Positions 42,320 to 53,200 of a DNA stretch of 64,000 nt are shown here, one piece after another. The notes beneath the pieces are model-generated. The model was not told where the DNA came from. It did no database searches and worked only from the letters and a program-made list of their open reading frames with translations. The first letter of the stretch is position 1, and each line of letters opens with the position of its first letter. Source of the stretch: Roseomonas genomospecies 6 (GTDB lineage: Bacteria > Pseudomonadota > Alphaproteobacteria > Azospirillales > Azospirillaceae); the NCBI RefSeq assembly GCF_008365375.1, contig NZ_QOKW01000026.1, positions 27,775 to 91,774 on the forward strand. The letters are read 5' to 3'. Both the position numbers and the translations under genes were made by a program.

Positions 42320-45181
42320 ATGAGCGCTCCGATCGTACGGCGAGGGACGGATTATGCCGTCGGATCGCTGGTGACCGCGCGCGGCCGTGACTGGATCGTG
42401 CTTCCGCCCGATGAACCGGACGTGCTCCGCCTACGGTCGGTGACGGCCGGAGCCAGCGAGGAAATCGGCATCTTCCTGCCGATTGAGGGCGAGGGCATCC
42501 ATGTCGCCCGCTTCCCCGCTCCGGGCGTTGAGACAATCGGTGACGCCGCCGGGGCGCTCACCCTGTTCGACGCGGCCCGCCTCGCATTGCGCTCTGGTGC
42601 GGCTCCGTTCCGGTCTCTGGGGCGGATCTCGGTGGTGCCGCGACCGTACCAGTTCGTGCCGCTGATCATGGCGTTGCGCCTCGATCCGGTCCGCCTGCTG
42701 CTGGCCGACGACGTGGGCGTGGGCAAGACGGTCGAGGCGGCCATGATCGCGCGCGAGGCGCTGGACCGGGGCCTGGCCAAACGCTTGGCCGTGCTGTGTC
42801 CCGCTCACCTGTGCGACCAGTGGCAGCGCGAACTGTCGGAGAAGTTCGCCATCGAAGCCGAACTGGTGATCCACTCGCGCCTCAGCCGGTTGGAGCGTTC
42901 CCTGCCGCGCCAGGACATATCGCTCTTCGCGCATCTCCAGCACTTCGTCGCCAGCATCGACCTGCTGAAGTCGGATAGGCATCGTCCGGCTTTCCTCTCC
43001 GGTGCTCCGGACCTGATCGTCGTGGACGAAGCCCACACCGCCGCCCGCCCCGGCCATGCGGGTGACCGGACGCAGCACCAGCGCTTCGAGCTGTTGCGCG
43101 CCCTGATGGAGGATTCGCGGCGGCACCTGATCCTGGTGACGGCGACGCCGCACAGCGGGGTGGAGGAGAGCTTCCGATCTCTGCTGGGCCTGCTGAAGCC
43201 GGCGCTGGAAGGCAACCCCGGCGCTCCGCTGAATCACCGGGCGGTGATGCCGCACGTCGTGCAGCGCCGAAGGAGGGACGTAGAACGCTGGCTGGGCAGC
43301 GAAACCCCGTTTCCGTCCCGCGACTCCTCGGAGATCTCGTACGATCTTTCGCGCGATTATCGCCGCCTGTTCGATGACGTGCTGGATTATTGCCGGGAGA
43401 CCGTCGGTGATCCGGACGAGCCGAGCACCCGCCAGCGCGTCCGCCATTGGGCGGCCATCGCGCTGCTGCGTTGTGTGCTGTCGAGCCCCGGTGCCGCCGA
43501 GGCCGTGCTCGCCAACCGCAGCCGCCGGCTGGAGGAGGACACCGTGCCTCCCGATGCCGTGCCCGATGAACGGTACGGCGGCGAGGTTCTGGACGGCATG
43601 GCCGACGGTGCCGCCGTCGATTACGCTCCCACCGGTCCCTTGCAGGACGCCGACTGGACGGACGCGGAGCAGCGGCGTCTGACCGACTTCCTGCGCCGAG
43701 CCAAGACCCTGCGCGGCCGGGCCGGCGACCACAAGCTGGCCCGGCTGGCCGAGGCCGTGAAGGAACTGCTGAACGGCGGCTGCCGGCCCATCGTGTTCTG
43801 CCGCTTCATTCCCACGGCCCGTTATCTCGGCGAACAACTGCCGGCGCTGCTGGGCGAGGCCCGGCGGGGGCTCGACCTGCGCGTGGTCACCGGGGAGATG
43901 GGCGACGAACAGAGGCGGGAAACCATCGCGGAGTTGGCCGGCAGCGAGCGCCGCCTGCTGATCGCCACGGACTGCCTCAGCGAGGGCATCAACCTGCAGG
44001 AGCATTTCGATGCCGTCATCCATTACGACCTGCCCTGGAATCCGAACCGGCTGGAACAGCGCGAGGGCCGCGTGGACCGGTTCGGCCAACCGAAGGACAG
44101 GGTCAGGACGCTCCTGCTCTATGGGGCGGACAATCAGGTCGATCTGGTGGTGCTCGACGTTCTGATCCGCAAGGCCCGCCAGATCCGCGATACGCTCAAC
44201 GTGTCGGTGCCGGTGCCCGCCGATGCCGAAAAGGTCGTGCAGACCGTGGTGGATACGGTGCTGATGCACCGGAGCCGAAGCCGAGGGCGCGCCGCCACCG
44301 TGCAGTTGGAACTGGCGTTCGACACCGGCGACATCAGCCGCCTGCACCGCGCCTGGGATGAGGCGGCTGAGCGGGAACGCCGCGACGGCGCCCATTTCGC
44401 ACAAGGCGGCATCCGTCCCGACGAGGTCGCGCGCGAGATCGCGGCGACCGACGGCGTGCTGGGCGACAGCGGCGCGGTGCTCCGCTTCCTGAGCGAGGCG
44501 TCGATGCGATTCGGCGGCCAGCTCCGCACCGTCGCCGCGCCGCACATCCACGAGCTGCACGCCGGCGATCTCAGGGATGCCCTGCGCCGCGCCACCGGCG
44601 CCGACTTCCCCTGCACCATAACGCTGGACCGGCGCGCGGACCCCGACGCCCTTTACGTCGGGCGGACCCATCCGGTGGTGGCGGCCCTGTGCGAGGCCGT
44701 GCTGGGACGCACCTTCGCGCCCGATTCCGACGAACGCTTTCCCCGCGTGGGCGTGATGCGCACCGCCGAGGTCCGGCGGCGCACGGTCCTCCTGCTGGTC
44801 CGCCTGCGCTATCTGCTGCGCGAGCGCGTGCAGGAGTTCGCGGAGGAGGTGGTGCTCGCCGCCACCCAGCGCGACGACGAAGGCCGGTTGGTCTGGCTGG
44901 ACCCGATCGAGTCCGCCGGCCGGGACCTGGCGGCGTCCGTCCGTCCCGCCGGCAACGTCGCGCCCGCCGAGAAGCGGGAGCAGATCGAGAGTGTGCTCGG
45001 CGATCTGACGGCGGAGCCCGGCTGGTTCGCGCCCCTGGTCGAGCGGCGGCGGGATGCCCTGGCGGAGGCGCACCGCCGTCTTCGCCGGATGGTCGACAGG
45101 GCGGCGCCCGACCTCGCCATCGAGACGTACGAGCCCGACATCCTGGGCTGCTTCGTCCTTCTGCCGGGAGGCGTGCGGTGA
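42320..45181 (+). CDS. SNF2-family helicase (DrmD-like) of a defence operon
   Basis: A 953-residue SF2/SNF2 ATPase. Motif I is LLADDVGVGKTVEAAMIARE near 130, with AVLCPAHLCDQWQRELSEKF following. Motif II is DEAH in LIVVDEAHTAARPGHAG near 235 and motif III is VTATPHSG. The helicase C lobe has PIVFCRFIPTARYLGEQLP and motifs V-VI in SEGINLQEHFDAVIHYDLPW and EQREGRVDRFGQ near 575. The long C-terminal part is helical with no recognised domain. This is the form of DrmD in class 1 DISARM, where it precedes an adenine methyltransferase, and the next gene here is one. The stop overlaps the next GTG start. The ATG has only a weak GGGA upstream. Confidence 0.85.
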   Translation: MSAPIVRRGTDYAVGSLVTARGRDWIVLPPDEPDVLRLRSVTAGASEEIGIFLPIEGEGIHVARFPAPGVETIGDAAGALTLFDAARLALRSGAAPFRSLGRISVVPRPYQFVPLIMALRLDPVRLLLADDVGVGKTVEAAMIAREALDRGLAKRLAVLCPAHLCDQWQRELSEKFAIEAELVIHSRLSRLERSLPRQDISLFAHLQHFVASIDLLKSDRHRPAFLSGAPDLIVVDEAHTAARPGHAGDRTQHQRFELLRALMEDSRRHLILVTATPHSGVEESFRSLLGLLKPALEGNPGAPLNHRAVMPHVVQRRRRDVERWLGSETPFPSRDSSEISYDLSRDYRRLFDDVLDYCRETVGDPDEPSTRQRVRHWAAIALLRCVLSSPGAAEAVLANRSRRLEEDTVPPDAVPDERYGGEVLDGMADGAAVDYAPTGPLQDADWTDAEQRRLTDFLRRAKTLRGRAGDHKLARLAEAVKELLNGGCRPIVFCRFIPTARYLGEQLPALLGEARRGLDLRVVTGEMGDEQRRETIAELAGSERRLLIATDCLSEGINLQEHFDAVIHYDLPWNPNRLEQREGRVDRFGQPKDRVRTLLLYGADNQVDLVVLDVLIRKARQIRDTLNVSVPVPADAEKVVQTVVDTVLMHRSRSRGRAATVQLELAFDTGDISRLHRAWDEAAERERRDGAHFAQGGIRPDEVAREIAATDGVLGDSGAVLRFLSEASMRFGGQLRTVAAPHIHELHAGDLRDALRRATGADFPCTITLDRRADPDALYVGRTHPVVAALCEAVLGRTFAPDSDERFPRVGVMRTAEVRRRTVLLLVRLRYLLRERVQEFAEEVVLAATQRDDEGRLVWLDPIESAGRDLAASVRPAGNVAPAEKREQIESVLGDLTAEPGWFAPLVERRRDALAEAHRRLRRMVDRAAPDLAIETYEPDILGCFVLLPGGVR

Positions 45182-48162
45182 GCTTCGTAGCCATCACCAT
45201 CGAAGGCGGGCTGCTGGCCGCCGATCTGCTGGAACGGCTGGGGGCGGCGCCGGATGGGGTGGAGGGCCAGCGCGGGCACGACTTCGGCTATTTCGGTCCT
45301 CGTCTGACCGAAGAAATTCAGGCGGCCTTCGCCGATCTGAAATCCTATTGGACGACGTTCCAGGCCCGGCGGCAGCGCGGCAGCGAGAACCTGACGGCGC
45401 TGACCCGTCAGGTGTGGGTCAGCCAGCTTCTCGGACGGCTGAGATACGAGTTGGACTTCCAGCGCTCCGCCGCCGAGATCGGTGGCGTGCGCTATCCCAT
45501 TTCCCACCGCGCTGCGGCCGACATGGCCATCCTGCCGGTCCATGTGGTGTCGTGGCAGCAGGACCTGGGAAAGACCGAGGGCGGAAAGATCAGCCCGCAC
45601 GCCCTGGTGCAGGAATACCTGAACCGATCCGACGCCCTGTGGGGGATCGTCACCAACGGGCGCAGGCTGCGCCTGTTGCGCGACAGCGCGCTTATCACCC
45701 GCCCTTCCTACGTCGAGTTCGACCTGGAAGCGATGCTGGACGGCAACCTCTACAACGAGTTCGTGCTGTTCTACCGGCTGATCCACCGCACCCGTCTGCC
45801 CGAGCGCATGGGCGAACAGCATCGGTGCCAGATCGAGCGCTATTACCAGCAGGGCATCGAGGAAGGCGGGCGCGTGCGCGAACGCCTGCGCGAGGGGGTG
45901 GAGAAGGCGCTGAGGATTCTCGGCACCGGCTTCCTCGACAATCCGGCGAGCGAAGGTCTGCGCGATGCGATGCGCGAAGGCCGGCTCGACCCGCTGTCCT
46001 TCTATCGGGAACTGCTGCGGCTGATCTACCGCATCCTGTTCCTGATGGTGGCGGAGGAGCGGCGGTTGCTGTTCCCCGGCGGTGCGGATGCAGCCACGCG
46101 GCGGTCGGTCTACGACCGCTGGTACAGCGTGACGGCCCTGCGCGAACGGGCCGACCGCCGCGTTCCGCGCGATCCCCACGGCGACCTGTGGGTGGGGCTG
46201 ACGCAGACCTTCCGCCTGTTCCGCGAGCCGGAGGCGGCGGGGGCCTTCGGCCTCGGCGTCCTCAACGGCGAACTGTTCGGGGAGCGGTCCTGCAAGCATC
46301 TGGAAACGCAGGCGGGTATCGCCAACGACGTGCTGCTGAAGGCCATCCACGCCCTGTCCACCTTTGAGGAGGACGCCGGGCGCGGGCGTCGTGGTGTGCG
46401 CCGGCGCGTCCATTACGGTGGGCTGGACGTGGAGGAACTGGGCTCCATCTACGAAAGCCTTCTCGACTTTCACCCGCAAGTCTCGCTCGACCCCGCCGAG
46501 TTCGACCTGATTCCCGGCAGCGAGCGCAAGTCCACCGGCTCCTACTACACGCCGCCGGCCCTGGTGCGCGAACTGATCGACAGCGCCCTGGTTCCGGCGA
46601 TCGGACGGCGGCTGGACGCCGCCGGCCCCGGCCGGGGCGCGCGGGAGGCGGCGCTGCTGTCCATGACCGTGTGCGATCCCGCCGCCGGGTCCGGCCATTT
46701 CGTGCTGGCGGCGGCGCGGCGCATCGGCCGCGCCCTGGCGCAGGTGCGCGGCGAGGACCGGGAGCCGTCCCCGGAGGACTACCGCCTCGCGGTGCGCGAC
46801 GTGATCCGCAACTGCATCTACGCGGTGGACCGCAACCAACTGGCCGTCGATCTGTGCAAGGTCGCGCTGTGGATCGAGGGGCATTGCGCCGGCCTGCCGC
46901 TCAGCTTCCTCGACCACCGCGTGCGCTGGGGTGACAGCTTGGTCGGGGTGTTCGACCTCGCGGTGCTGGGCGGCGGGGTGCCGGACGGCGCCTATAAAAC
47001 GCTTGGTGGCGATGACCCCGAGGTGGCGCGGCGGGTGAAGAGGCTGAACCGGGTCGAGCGGGACGAGCAGGATCTGTTCGTGTTCGACGCCGAACAGGTG
47101 CAAAACTCCCTGTCCGCCCGTTTCGGCGCCGTGGCCGCCGTGCGTGACGATACCGCGGATGCCGTGCACGACAAGCAGCGGCGATACAATGAAATCCGCG
47201 GCGGCGATCCGGACTGGCTGCGGCTGCGCACCGCGTGCGACCTGTGGAGCGCGGCCTTCTTCGCCCCGCTGACCGGGGAGACGGAACGCCGGGTGCCGAC
47301 CACCCGCCATGTCCGCGAAGCGCTCATGGGGCAGGGGGGAGCGCCGGAGGCCGTCGCCAGGACGGCGAAGGCGCTTGCCCGCGACCTGCGTTTCTTCCAC
47401 TGGCCGCTGGAGTTCCCGGAGGTGTTCAAGGCCGGCGGCTTCGACGTGGTGCTGGGCAACCCACCATGGGAGCGCATCAAGCTTCAGGAGCAGGAGTTCT
47501 TCGCCGTCCGCGATCTGGAGATCGCCCGCGCCCGCAACAAGGCCGAACGCGCGCTGCTGATCGCCAGGCTCTACGAACCGGACGCCCCGGAAGCCAAGCG
47601 GAAGCTGGGCCGGGAGTTCGACGCCGCCAAACGCGGCGCCGACGGGGCGGCCCTGTTCATCCGCGAAAGCAGCCGGTTCCCGCTGACCGCCACCGGCGAC
47701 ATGAACACCTACGCCCTGTTCGCGGAGATGTTTTCCAAGCTCGTGCACGCTTTTGGGCATGCCGGACTGATCGTGCCCACGGGCATTGCAACCGACGATA
47801 CGACCAAAATCTTCTTTGGAAGCATCGTTTCCAGCCGCCGCTTGGAAAGTCTGATTTCCTTTGAAAATGAAGAGTTCATCTTTCCGGCGGTCCATCACGC
47901 GTACAAGTTCTCCCTCCTCACGCTTTCGGGTACGGCGAGCCCGGCCGAGGAGATGCGTTTCGCCTTCTACCTGCGCAGTCCAGAAGCCCTGTCCGATCCG
48001 CGCCGGCGGTTCACCATGACTGCCGAGGACATTGCCCGCATAAACCCGAACACCCGGAACGCCCCGGTTTTCCGCACTCGGGCCGACGCCGATCTCGTCC
48101 GGGGGATCTACGAACGCGTGCCCGTGCTGATCGCCGAGTTGGAGGACTCGGATGTCGAATAA
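45178..48162 (+). CDS. Eco57I-like N6-adenine methyltransferase, N-terminal part (DrmMI-like)
   Basis: A 994-residue protein. The N-terminal 440 residues resemble the helical, nuclease-free leader of large type IIG/DISARM methylases. KSTGSYYTPPALVRELI near 453 introduces the methyltransferase. The S-adenosylmethionine motif I is VCDPAAGSGHFVLAAARRIG near 498, and the catalytic motif IV is LGNPPWERIKLQEQEFF near 761, the NPPW form of N6-adenine enzymes. It ends at IAELEDSDVE, exactly where the target-recognition half should begin. That half is encoded by the next gene in another frame, overlapping by 11 bases. The GTG start overlaps the helicase stop (GTGA) and is preceded by GGGAGG. In DISARM this enzyme marks self DNA. 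Confidence 0.87.
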   Translation: MSFVAITIEGGLLAADLLERLGAAPDGVEGQRGHDFGYFGPRLTEEIQAAFADLKSYWTTFQARRQRGSENLTALTRQVWVSQLLGRLRYELDFQRSAAEIGGVRYPISHRAAADMAILPVHVVSWQQDLGKTEGGKISPHALVQEYLNRSDALWGIVTNGRRLRLLRDSALITRPSYVEFDLEAMLDGNLYNEFVLFYRLIHRTRLPERMGEQHRCQIERYYQQGIEEGGRVRERLREGVEKALRILGTGFLDNPASEGLRDAMREGRLDPLSFYRELLRLIYRILFLMVAEERRLLFPGGADAATRRSVYDRWYSVTALRERADRRVPRDPHGDLWVGLTQTFRLFREPEAAGAFGLGVLNGELFGERSCKHLETQAGIANDVLLKAIHALSTFEEDAGRGRRGVRRRVHYGGLDVEELGSIYESLLDFHPQVSLDPAEFDLIPGSERKSTGSYYTPPALVRELIDSALVPAIGRRLDAAGPGRGAREAALLSMTVCDPAAGSGHFVLAAARRIGRALAQVRGEDREPSPEDYRLAVRDVIRNCIYAVDRNQLAVDLCKVALWIEGHCAGLPLSFLDHRVRWGDSLVGVFDLAVLGGGVPDGAYKTLGGDDPEVARRVKRLNRVERDEQDLFVFDAEQVQNSLSARFGAVAAVRDDTADAVHDKQRRYNEIRGGDPDWLRLRTACDLWSAAFFAPLTGETERRVPTTRHVREALMGQGGAPEAVARTAKALARDLRFFHWPLEFPEVFKAGGFDVVLGNPPWERIKLQEQEFFAVRDLEIARARNKAERALLIARLYEPDAPEAKRKLGREFDAAKRGADGAALFIRESSRFPLTATGDMNTYALFAEMFSKLVHAFGHAGLIVPTGIATDDTTKIFFGSIVSSRRLESLISFENEEFIFPAVHHAYKFSLLTLSGTASPAEEMRFAFYLRSPEALSDPRRRFTMTAEDIARINPNTRNAPVFRTRADADLVRGIYERVPVLIAELEDSDVE
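48141..48154 (+). promoter_or_regulatory. Internal ribosome site that opens the second methylase gene
   Basis: GGAGGA at 48141-48146 lies five bases before the ATG at 48152, inside the end of the methyltransferase gene. This near-consensus site argues that the split is real and translated by coupling rather than being a sequencing error. Confidence 0.6.
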
Positions 48163-50245
48163 CCCGTGGGGCATCCGCTTCCTGCGCATGTTCGACATGG
48201 CCAACGACAGCGGGCTGTTCCGGACGGCCGCCGATCTCACGGCCCAGGGCGCGGTGCGGGAAGGGCCGAACTGGCGCGATTCCGGCGGGGACCTCTGGGT
48301 GCCGCTCATCGAAGCCAAGATGGTCCACCAGTTCGACCATCGTTGGGCCACCTATGACGCCGCCGGGGAAGAGACGCGCGATGTGCGGCTTGAGGAAAAG
48401 CAGGCACCGGACTTCCACATCGAACCGCGTTATTGGGTTCCCGATGACCAGGTCCGCCTGAAGACGAGCCGCGCGCCGAAAGTGGTCCGAAAGTCCTGGA
48501 AGGACAGCAAGCCCGACGCGCTGACCCTGGCCGTCTTCACATGGCTGGCCGGACACGCCATCGAACGGGACGAGGAGGATTGGGAAGCGCAGGCCTGCGG
48601 CTTGTTCGCCGAGGGCCGCCTTGCCTTGCCGGACCTGGAGGCGAACCGGGACGCCATCCGGGAATTGGGGCCAGTGCTGAACACCGAGGCCCCGCTGACC
48701 GACGCCGATCTCGACGCGATCCGGAACGCGGGCGGGTCGATTGGTGGCGTGGCGTGGAGTCTCATTGCATCGCGCGCGCCGAATTGGCTACTGGGGTGGC
48801 GGGATGTTGCGCGAAGTGTGGATATTCGAACCACGATTGCCTGCATCGTACCACGGCAGGGGGTAAACGATAAATTCCTGCTGATGTTTCCTTCCGTAGG
48901 TGCGCGTAGGGCCGCAGCCCTCTATGGCTGCATGAACAGCCTTGTGTTCGACTATATCTGCCGGCAAAAGCTGAGCGGAACGGCTTTGAAATATTTCGTC
49001 CTGAAGCAGATCGCCTGCCAGCCGCCGAGCGTGCTGGCTGACGAGGCGGCGCTGGGCTTCATAATCCCCCGCATCCTCGAACTCACCTACACGACCCACG
49101 ACCTTGCTCCGTTCGCGCGCGACCTTGGTTATGACGGGGCTCCGTTCCCGTGGGAACCGGAGCGGCGCGCGCTGCTGCGGGCGGATCTGGACGCCTACTA
49201 CGGCTATCTCTACGGCCTGACCCGGCGCGACCTGAACTTCATCCTGGAACCGGGTGACGTGATGGGGGCCGATTACCCGACCGAAACCTTCCGTGTCCTG
49301 AAGGAGAGCGAGGAACGGCAGTTCGGGGAGTACCGCACCAAGCGCCTCGTTCTCGCGGCCTGGGACCGGTTCGTGGAGAACGGCACCTTCGACCCGCTGC
49401 GTCTGCGCGGCCCCGAAAGCGCCGAGGCGATGCGGCGCAACCTGATGGTTGTCCGGGGCCGGGTGGAGGAACTGGAGCAGGTGCTGGCCGAATTGGTCCC
49501 CATCGTCGATGCCCAGTCCAAGCCGACGCTGTTCGTGGAGGGCGCCTCCGACGGTCCGGTGGTCGAGGCGGCGTGGTCCGTCTTCTTCCCGAACGATCCG
49601 CTGCCCTTCGCCGTGGTGTCGGCCGGAGGAACGAAGCAGATGCAGAGCCTCGCCGCGCCCGGCAAGGCCCTGCGCGACCTGCTGCACGGCCGGCTGGTCC
49701 TGGCGCTCGCCGACAACGACGGCGAGGGGCGGAACCTGTGGACCGACGGCCACCTGCACAAGGGCGGCGTCTGGAAGGCCCAGACCAACGGCGTCCACAT
49801 CTGCCTGCTGAAGCCGACCGACGCGTTCCGCGCGACCATGGAGCGCTTCAACGTGCCGAAGGCGAACTGGCCCTTCACGGTGGAGACCGCCTTCCCCGTC
49901 GCCATCCGCCGTCAGGCGGAGGCGGAGGGCGCCTATGCCTTGTCGGGCGACGGGCAGCCGGATCTGTTCACCAACCCGGAACTCGCGCGCCGAATCGCCG
50001 GCATCGTCGCCCAACCGCCGGACGACGACGCCCGGTTCGACTTGCGGGCTCCCCATCCCGACTTCAAGGAACGCTTCGCCGCCTGGGTGACTCGGCCGGA
50101 ACGCCGGACACGCGAGGTGTTCGCCGCCTTCGAGACCATCGTCACCGGCCTCAACGACCTGCTGGCCCGCACCGCACCGGCCACTCCAGCGGCCGCGCCG
50201 GCGCAGTCGGCGGCCCGCCGTGGCCGTGGCCGCGGCGCGGCGTGA
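48152..50245 (+). CDS. Target-recognition half of the methylase fused to a TOPRIM domain
   Basis: A 697-residue protein. Residues 1-430 continue the DrmMI-like methylase (NPWGIRFLRMFDMANDSGLF, VPLIEAKMVHQFDHRWATYD, EPGDVMGADYPTETFRVLKE), covering its target-recognition region. From about 450 comes an OLD-like TOPRIM domain. The acidic Glu is in KPTLFVEGASDGPVVEAAW, SAGGTKQMQSL follows, and the D-x-D is in LVLALADNDGEGRNLW near 517. Later blocks (FTVETAFPVAIRRQAEAEGA) continue that domain. A low-complexity Ala/Arg tail closes the protein. TOPRIM domains of this type bind metal and cut or nick DNA, as in GajA and OLD nucleases. I know of no such fusion in standard DrmMI. The gene is coupled to the previous one by an 11-base overlap. 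Confidence 0.8.
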   Translation: MSNNPWGIRFLRMFDMANDSGLFRTAADLTAQGAVREGPNWRDSGGDLWVPLIEAKMVHQFDHRWATYDAAGEETRDVRLEEKQAPDFHIEPRYWVPDDQVRLKTSRAPKVVRKSWKDSKPDALTLAVFTWLAGHAIERDEEDWEAQACGLFAEGRLALPDLEANRDAIRELGPVLNTEAPLTDADLDAIRNAGGSIGGVAWSLIASRAPNWLLGWRDVARSVDIRTTIACIVPRQGVNDKFLLMFPSVGARRAAALYGCMNSLVFDYICRQKLSGTALKYFVLKQIACQPPSVLADEAALGFIIPRILELTYTTHDLAPFARDLGYDGAPFPWEPERRALLRADLDAYYGYLYGLTRRDLNFILEPGDVMGADYPTETFRVLKESEERQFGEYRTKRLVLAAWDRFVENGTFDPLRLRGPESAEAMRRNLMVVRGRVEELEQVLAELVPIVDAQSKPTLFVEGASDGPVVEAAWSVFFPNDPLPFAVVSAGGTKQMQSLAAPGKALRDLLHGRLVLALADNDGEGRNLWTDGHLHKGGVWKAQTNGVHICLLKPTDAFRATMERFNVPKANWPFTVETAFPVAIRRQAEAEGAYALSGDGQPDLFTNPELARRIAGIVAQPPDDDARFDLRAPHPDFKERFAAWVTRPERRTREVFAAFETIVTGLNDLLARTAPATPAAAPAQSAARRGRGRGAA

Positions 50246-50295
50246 TCGACCCCCGAAGACGGCCCCTACACCTCCTCCTCTCCAGAGTCCGCCGC

Positions 50296-53200
50296 ATGTC
50301 CTTCGACGTCTTCGCCCTGCGCCAGCGGGTCGTCTCCGAATACCAGTCCTATGTGAGAAGCTTCGTCCATATCCTGGACGGCCGGATCAGGGCGCATGTC
50401 GAAAACGCCCTGGATCAGGGGGATTTGTGGCCGGATGCGGTGCTCCAGCTCAACCCCGCCTACGTGCCCGGCCCCACCCTGGCCGAGCTTGCCGATCAGG
50501 GGCTGATCCTGGCTGAGACCGCCCGCTTCTTCGGTCCCGGCCTGCGGCTGCATCGTCACCAGGAGGAGGCGCTGCGCGTGGCCGCGCGGGGAGAATCCTA
50601 CGTCGTGTCGACGGGAACCGGGTCGGGCAAGAGCCTGACCTACCTGATCCCCATCGTCGACCGCATCTTCCGCAACGGGCCGGAGCGGGCGTCGGTGCGC
50701 GCCATCATCGTCTATCCGATGAACGCGCTGATCAACAGCCAGCTCGACGCGCTCGCCCGATTCCGCGACGGCTATGGGCCGGGCTGTCCCATCCGCTTCG
50801 GCCAGCACACCGGCCAGATTGATCGGGAGGCCCGCAACGCCCTGCTGAACGATCCGCCGCACATCCTTCTCACCAACTACGTCATGCTCGAATACATGAT
50901 GATCCGCCCGAACGAGCGGACCCTGGTGGACAGTGCGACGCGCGAGCTGGAGATGGTCGCGATGGACGAACTGCACGTCTATCGCGGGCGCCAGGGGGCG
51001 GACGTGGCGATGCTGATGCGGCGCCTGCGCCAGCGTGCCGGACGTGGCGGCTTCCTGCATGCCGGCACCTCGGCGACGCTCGTGTCGGGCGGCAGCCGGG
51101 CGGAACGGCTGGACCGCATCGCGGAGGTCGGCAGCCGGCTGTTCGGGGTGCCCGTCCGCCCGGACAACGTCATCGACGAAACGCTGCGCCGGATCGCCGC
51201 CGTTCCGGTTCCGACCGGCCGCGCGGCGTTGCGCGCGGCGGTGGAGATGCCTCCCCCGGCCGCGACGGCCGAAGCGGTGTCGCATCACCCGCTCGCCGCC
51301 TGGGCCGAGCAGACCTTCGGCATCGTCGAGGAAGAGGGGCGGCTGGTGCGCCGGAGCCCCGTCGCCTTCGACGAGGGGCTGCGCCGGCTGGCCGAGGAAA
51401 CCGGGCTTGGCGAGGCGCTGTGCCGCGAACGCCTGCGCGCCGTGTTGGACATCGGCAACGCCGCCCGTCTGCCGACCGGCGAGCCGGTCTTCGCCTTCCG
51501 CCTGCACCAGTTCCTGGCCTCCGGCGGCAGCGTCTACGCCACGCTGGAGACGCCCGAGCGCCGCACCCTCGGCACCGAGGGACAGGCCTTCGCCCCTGGA
51601 ACCGGTGACCGCCCGATGTTCCCGCTCGCCTTCTGCCGGGAATGCGGACAGGAATACTACATGGCCTCGCTGATCCAGGACGGGCCTCTCCCCGGCACCC
51701 GGCTGGTGCCCCGCTCCCCGCTGCTCGGCACGCCGGACGACGAGAATCCGGGCGTGCCCGGCTACCTCGCCATCGAGCATGACGGGATGTGGAGCGACGA
51801 CGAGGATTTGCCGGACGTCTGGCTGGAACACAAGCGCGGCGGCTGGCAGATCAAGGCGCGTTATGTGGACCATCGTCCGGTCTTGCTGCGCACCGGTCCC
51901 GATGGCCGGCTCGATCCCGGGGAAAGCGGCGGCCCAGAGGGCGACGGCGAGGGTGGCAAGCTTGCCGCGTGGTGGCAACCCAAACCCTTCATGCTGTGCC
52001 TGCGTTGCCGCGCGTCCTACGACCTGCGCGAGAAGCGGGATTTCCGCAAGCTGGTCACGCTCAGCCAGACCGGCCGTTCCACCGCCACCACCATCACCGG
52101 CGTCGCCGCCATACTGGGGTTGCGCGCCAGCCCGGACGTGCCGGCGGACGCGCGCAAGCTGTTGAGCTTCACCGACAACCGGCAAGACGCCTCGCTCCAG
52201 GCCGGACACCTGAACGATTTCATCCAGGTCGTCCAACTCCGCGGGGCGCTGTGCACCGTGCTGGGGCAAGCGGGGGAAATCAGGCACGACACGATCGGCG
52301 ACGCCGTGTTCGGGGCCCTGAAGCTGCGTCCCGACCATTTCATGAAGGACCCGGTGGCCGCCGGTCCCGGCTACAACCGCGCGGCCGACGCCATGCGGGA
52401 GCTGCTGGCCTACCGTGCCTTCGAGGATTTGGCGCGGGCATGGCGCGTGGCGCAGCCGAACCTGGAGCAGTGCGGGCTGCTGCGGATCGACTACGACGGG
52501 TTGGCGGAATTCGCGGCGGACGACCGGCGGTGGGCGGGCGCACCCGTCATCGCCGCCGCCCGGCCGGAACGGCGGGAAGCGGTCCTGCGCGCCATCCTGG
52601 ACCATCTGCGCAGCGAACTGGCACTGGACGCCGACGCGTTGAAGGAGGAGCACCTGCGCGCGCTCGTCCGCCGCGTGTCCCACACCATCGCCGATCCCTG
52701 GGCCTTCGACGAACTGGACCGGCCGCGCACCGCGACCATCGCCCTGCTGCCGGACCGGAGGCCCGAGGGGGCCGACGCGTTCGGGCCGGTGCTGAGCCTC
52801 GGGCCCCGTTCCACCGTCGGGCGTTACCTGCGGTCGCGGCGGACCTGGGACCTGGACGAGAACCTGACGCAGGAGGAGGGGCAGGAGCTTGTCCATGCCA
52901 TCGTCAAAGCCCTGCGCAAGCAGTTCCTGACGGTCGAGGAGCGTGGCGGCGCCCCTTACGGCGTTCGGCTGAAGGTGGATGCCCTGATCTGGCGGCCGGG
53001 AATCGGGCAGCCGCTGCCGCCCGATCCGGTCCGCTCCCGCTCGTTGCACCTGCGCCGTCGCGACCTCGCCGCCCCGGCGCCGAACGCCTATTTCACCAAG
53101 CTCTATCGTGAACTGGCCGGGGCGATGGCCGGCCTGCACGGCCACGAGCACACCGGGCAGGTCCCCCAGAACCTGCGCGTCGAGCGGGAGGAGCGGTTCA

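Noticed and set aside
42090..42323. 77-codon frame before the helicase
   Set aside because: It overlaps the helicase start, has no ribosome site and shows no domain.
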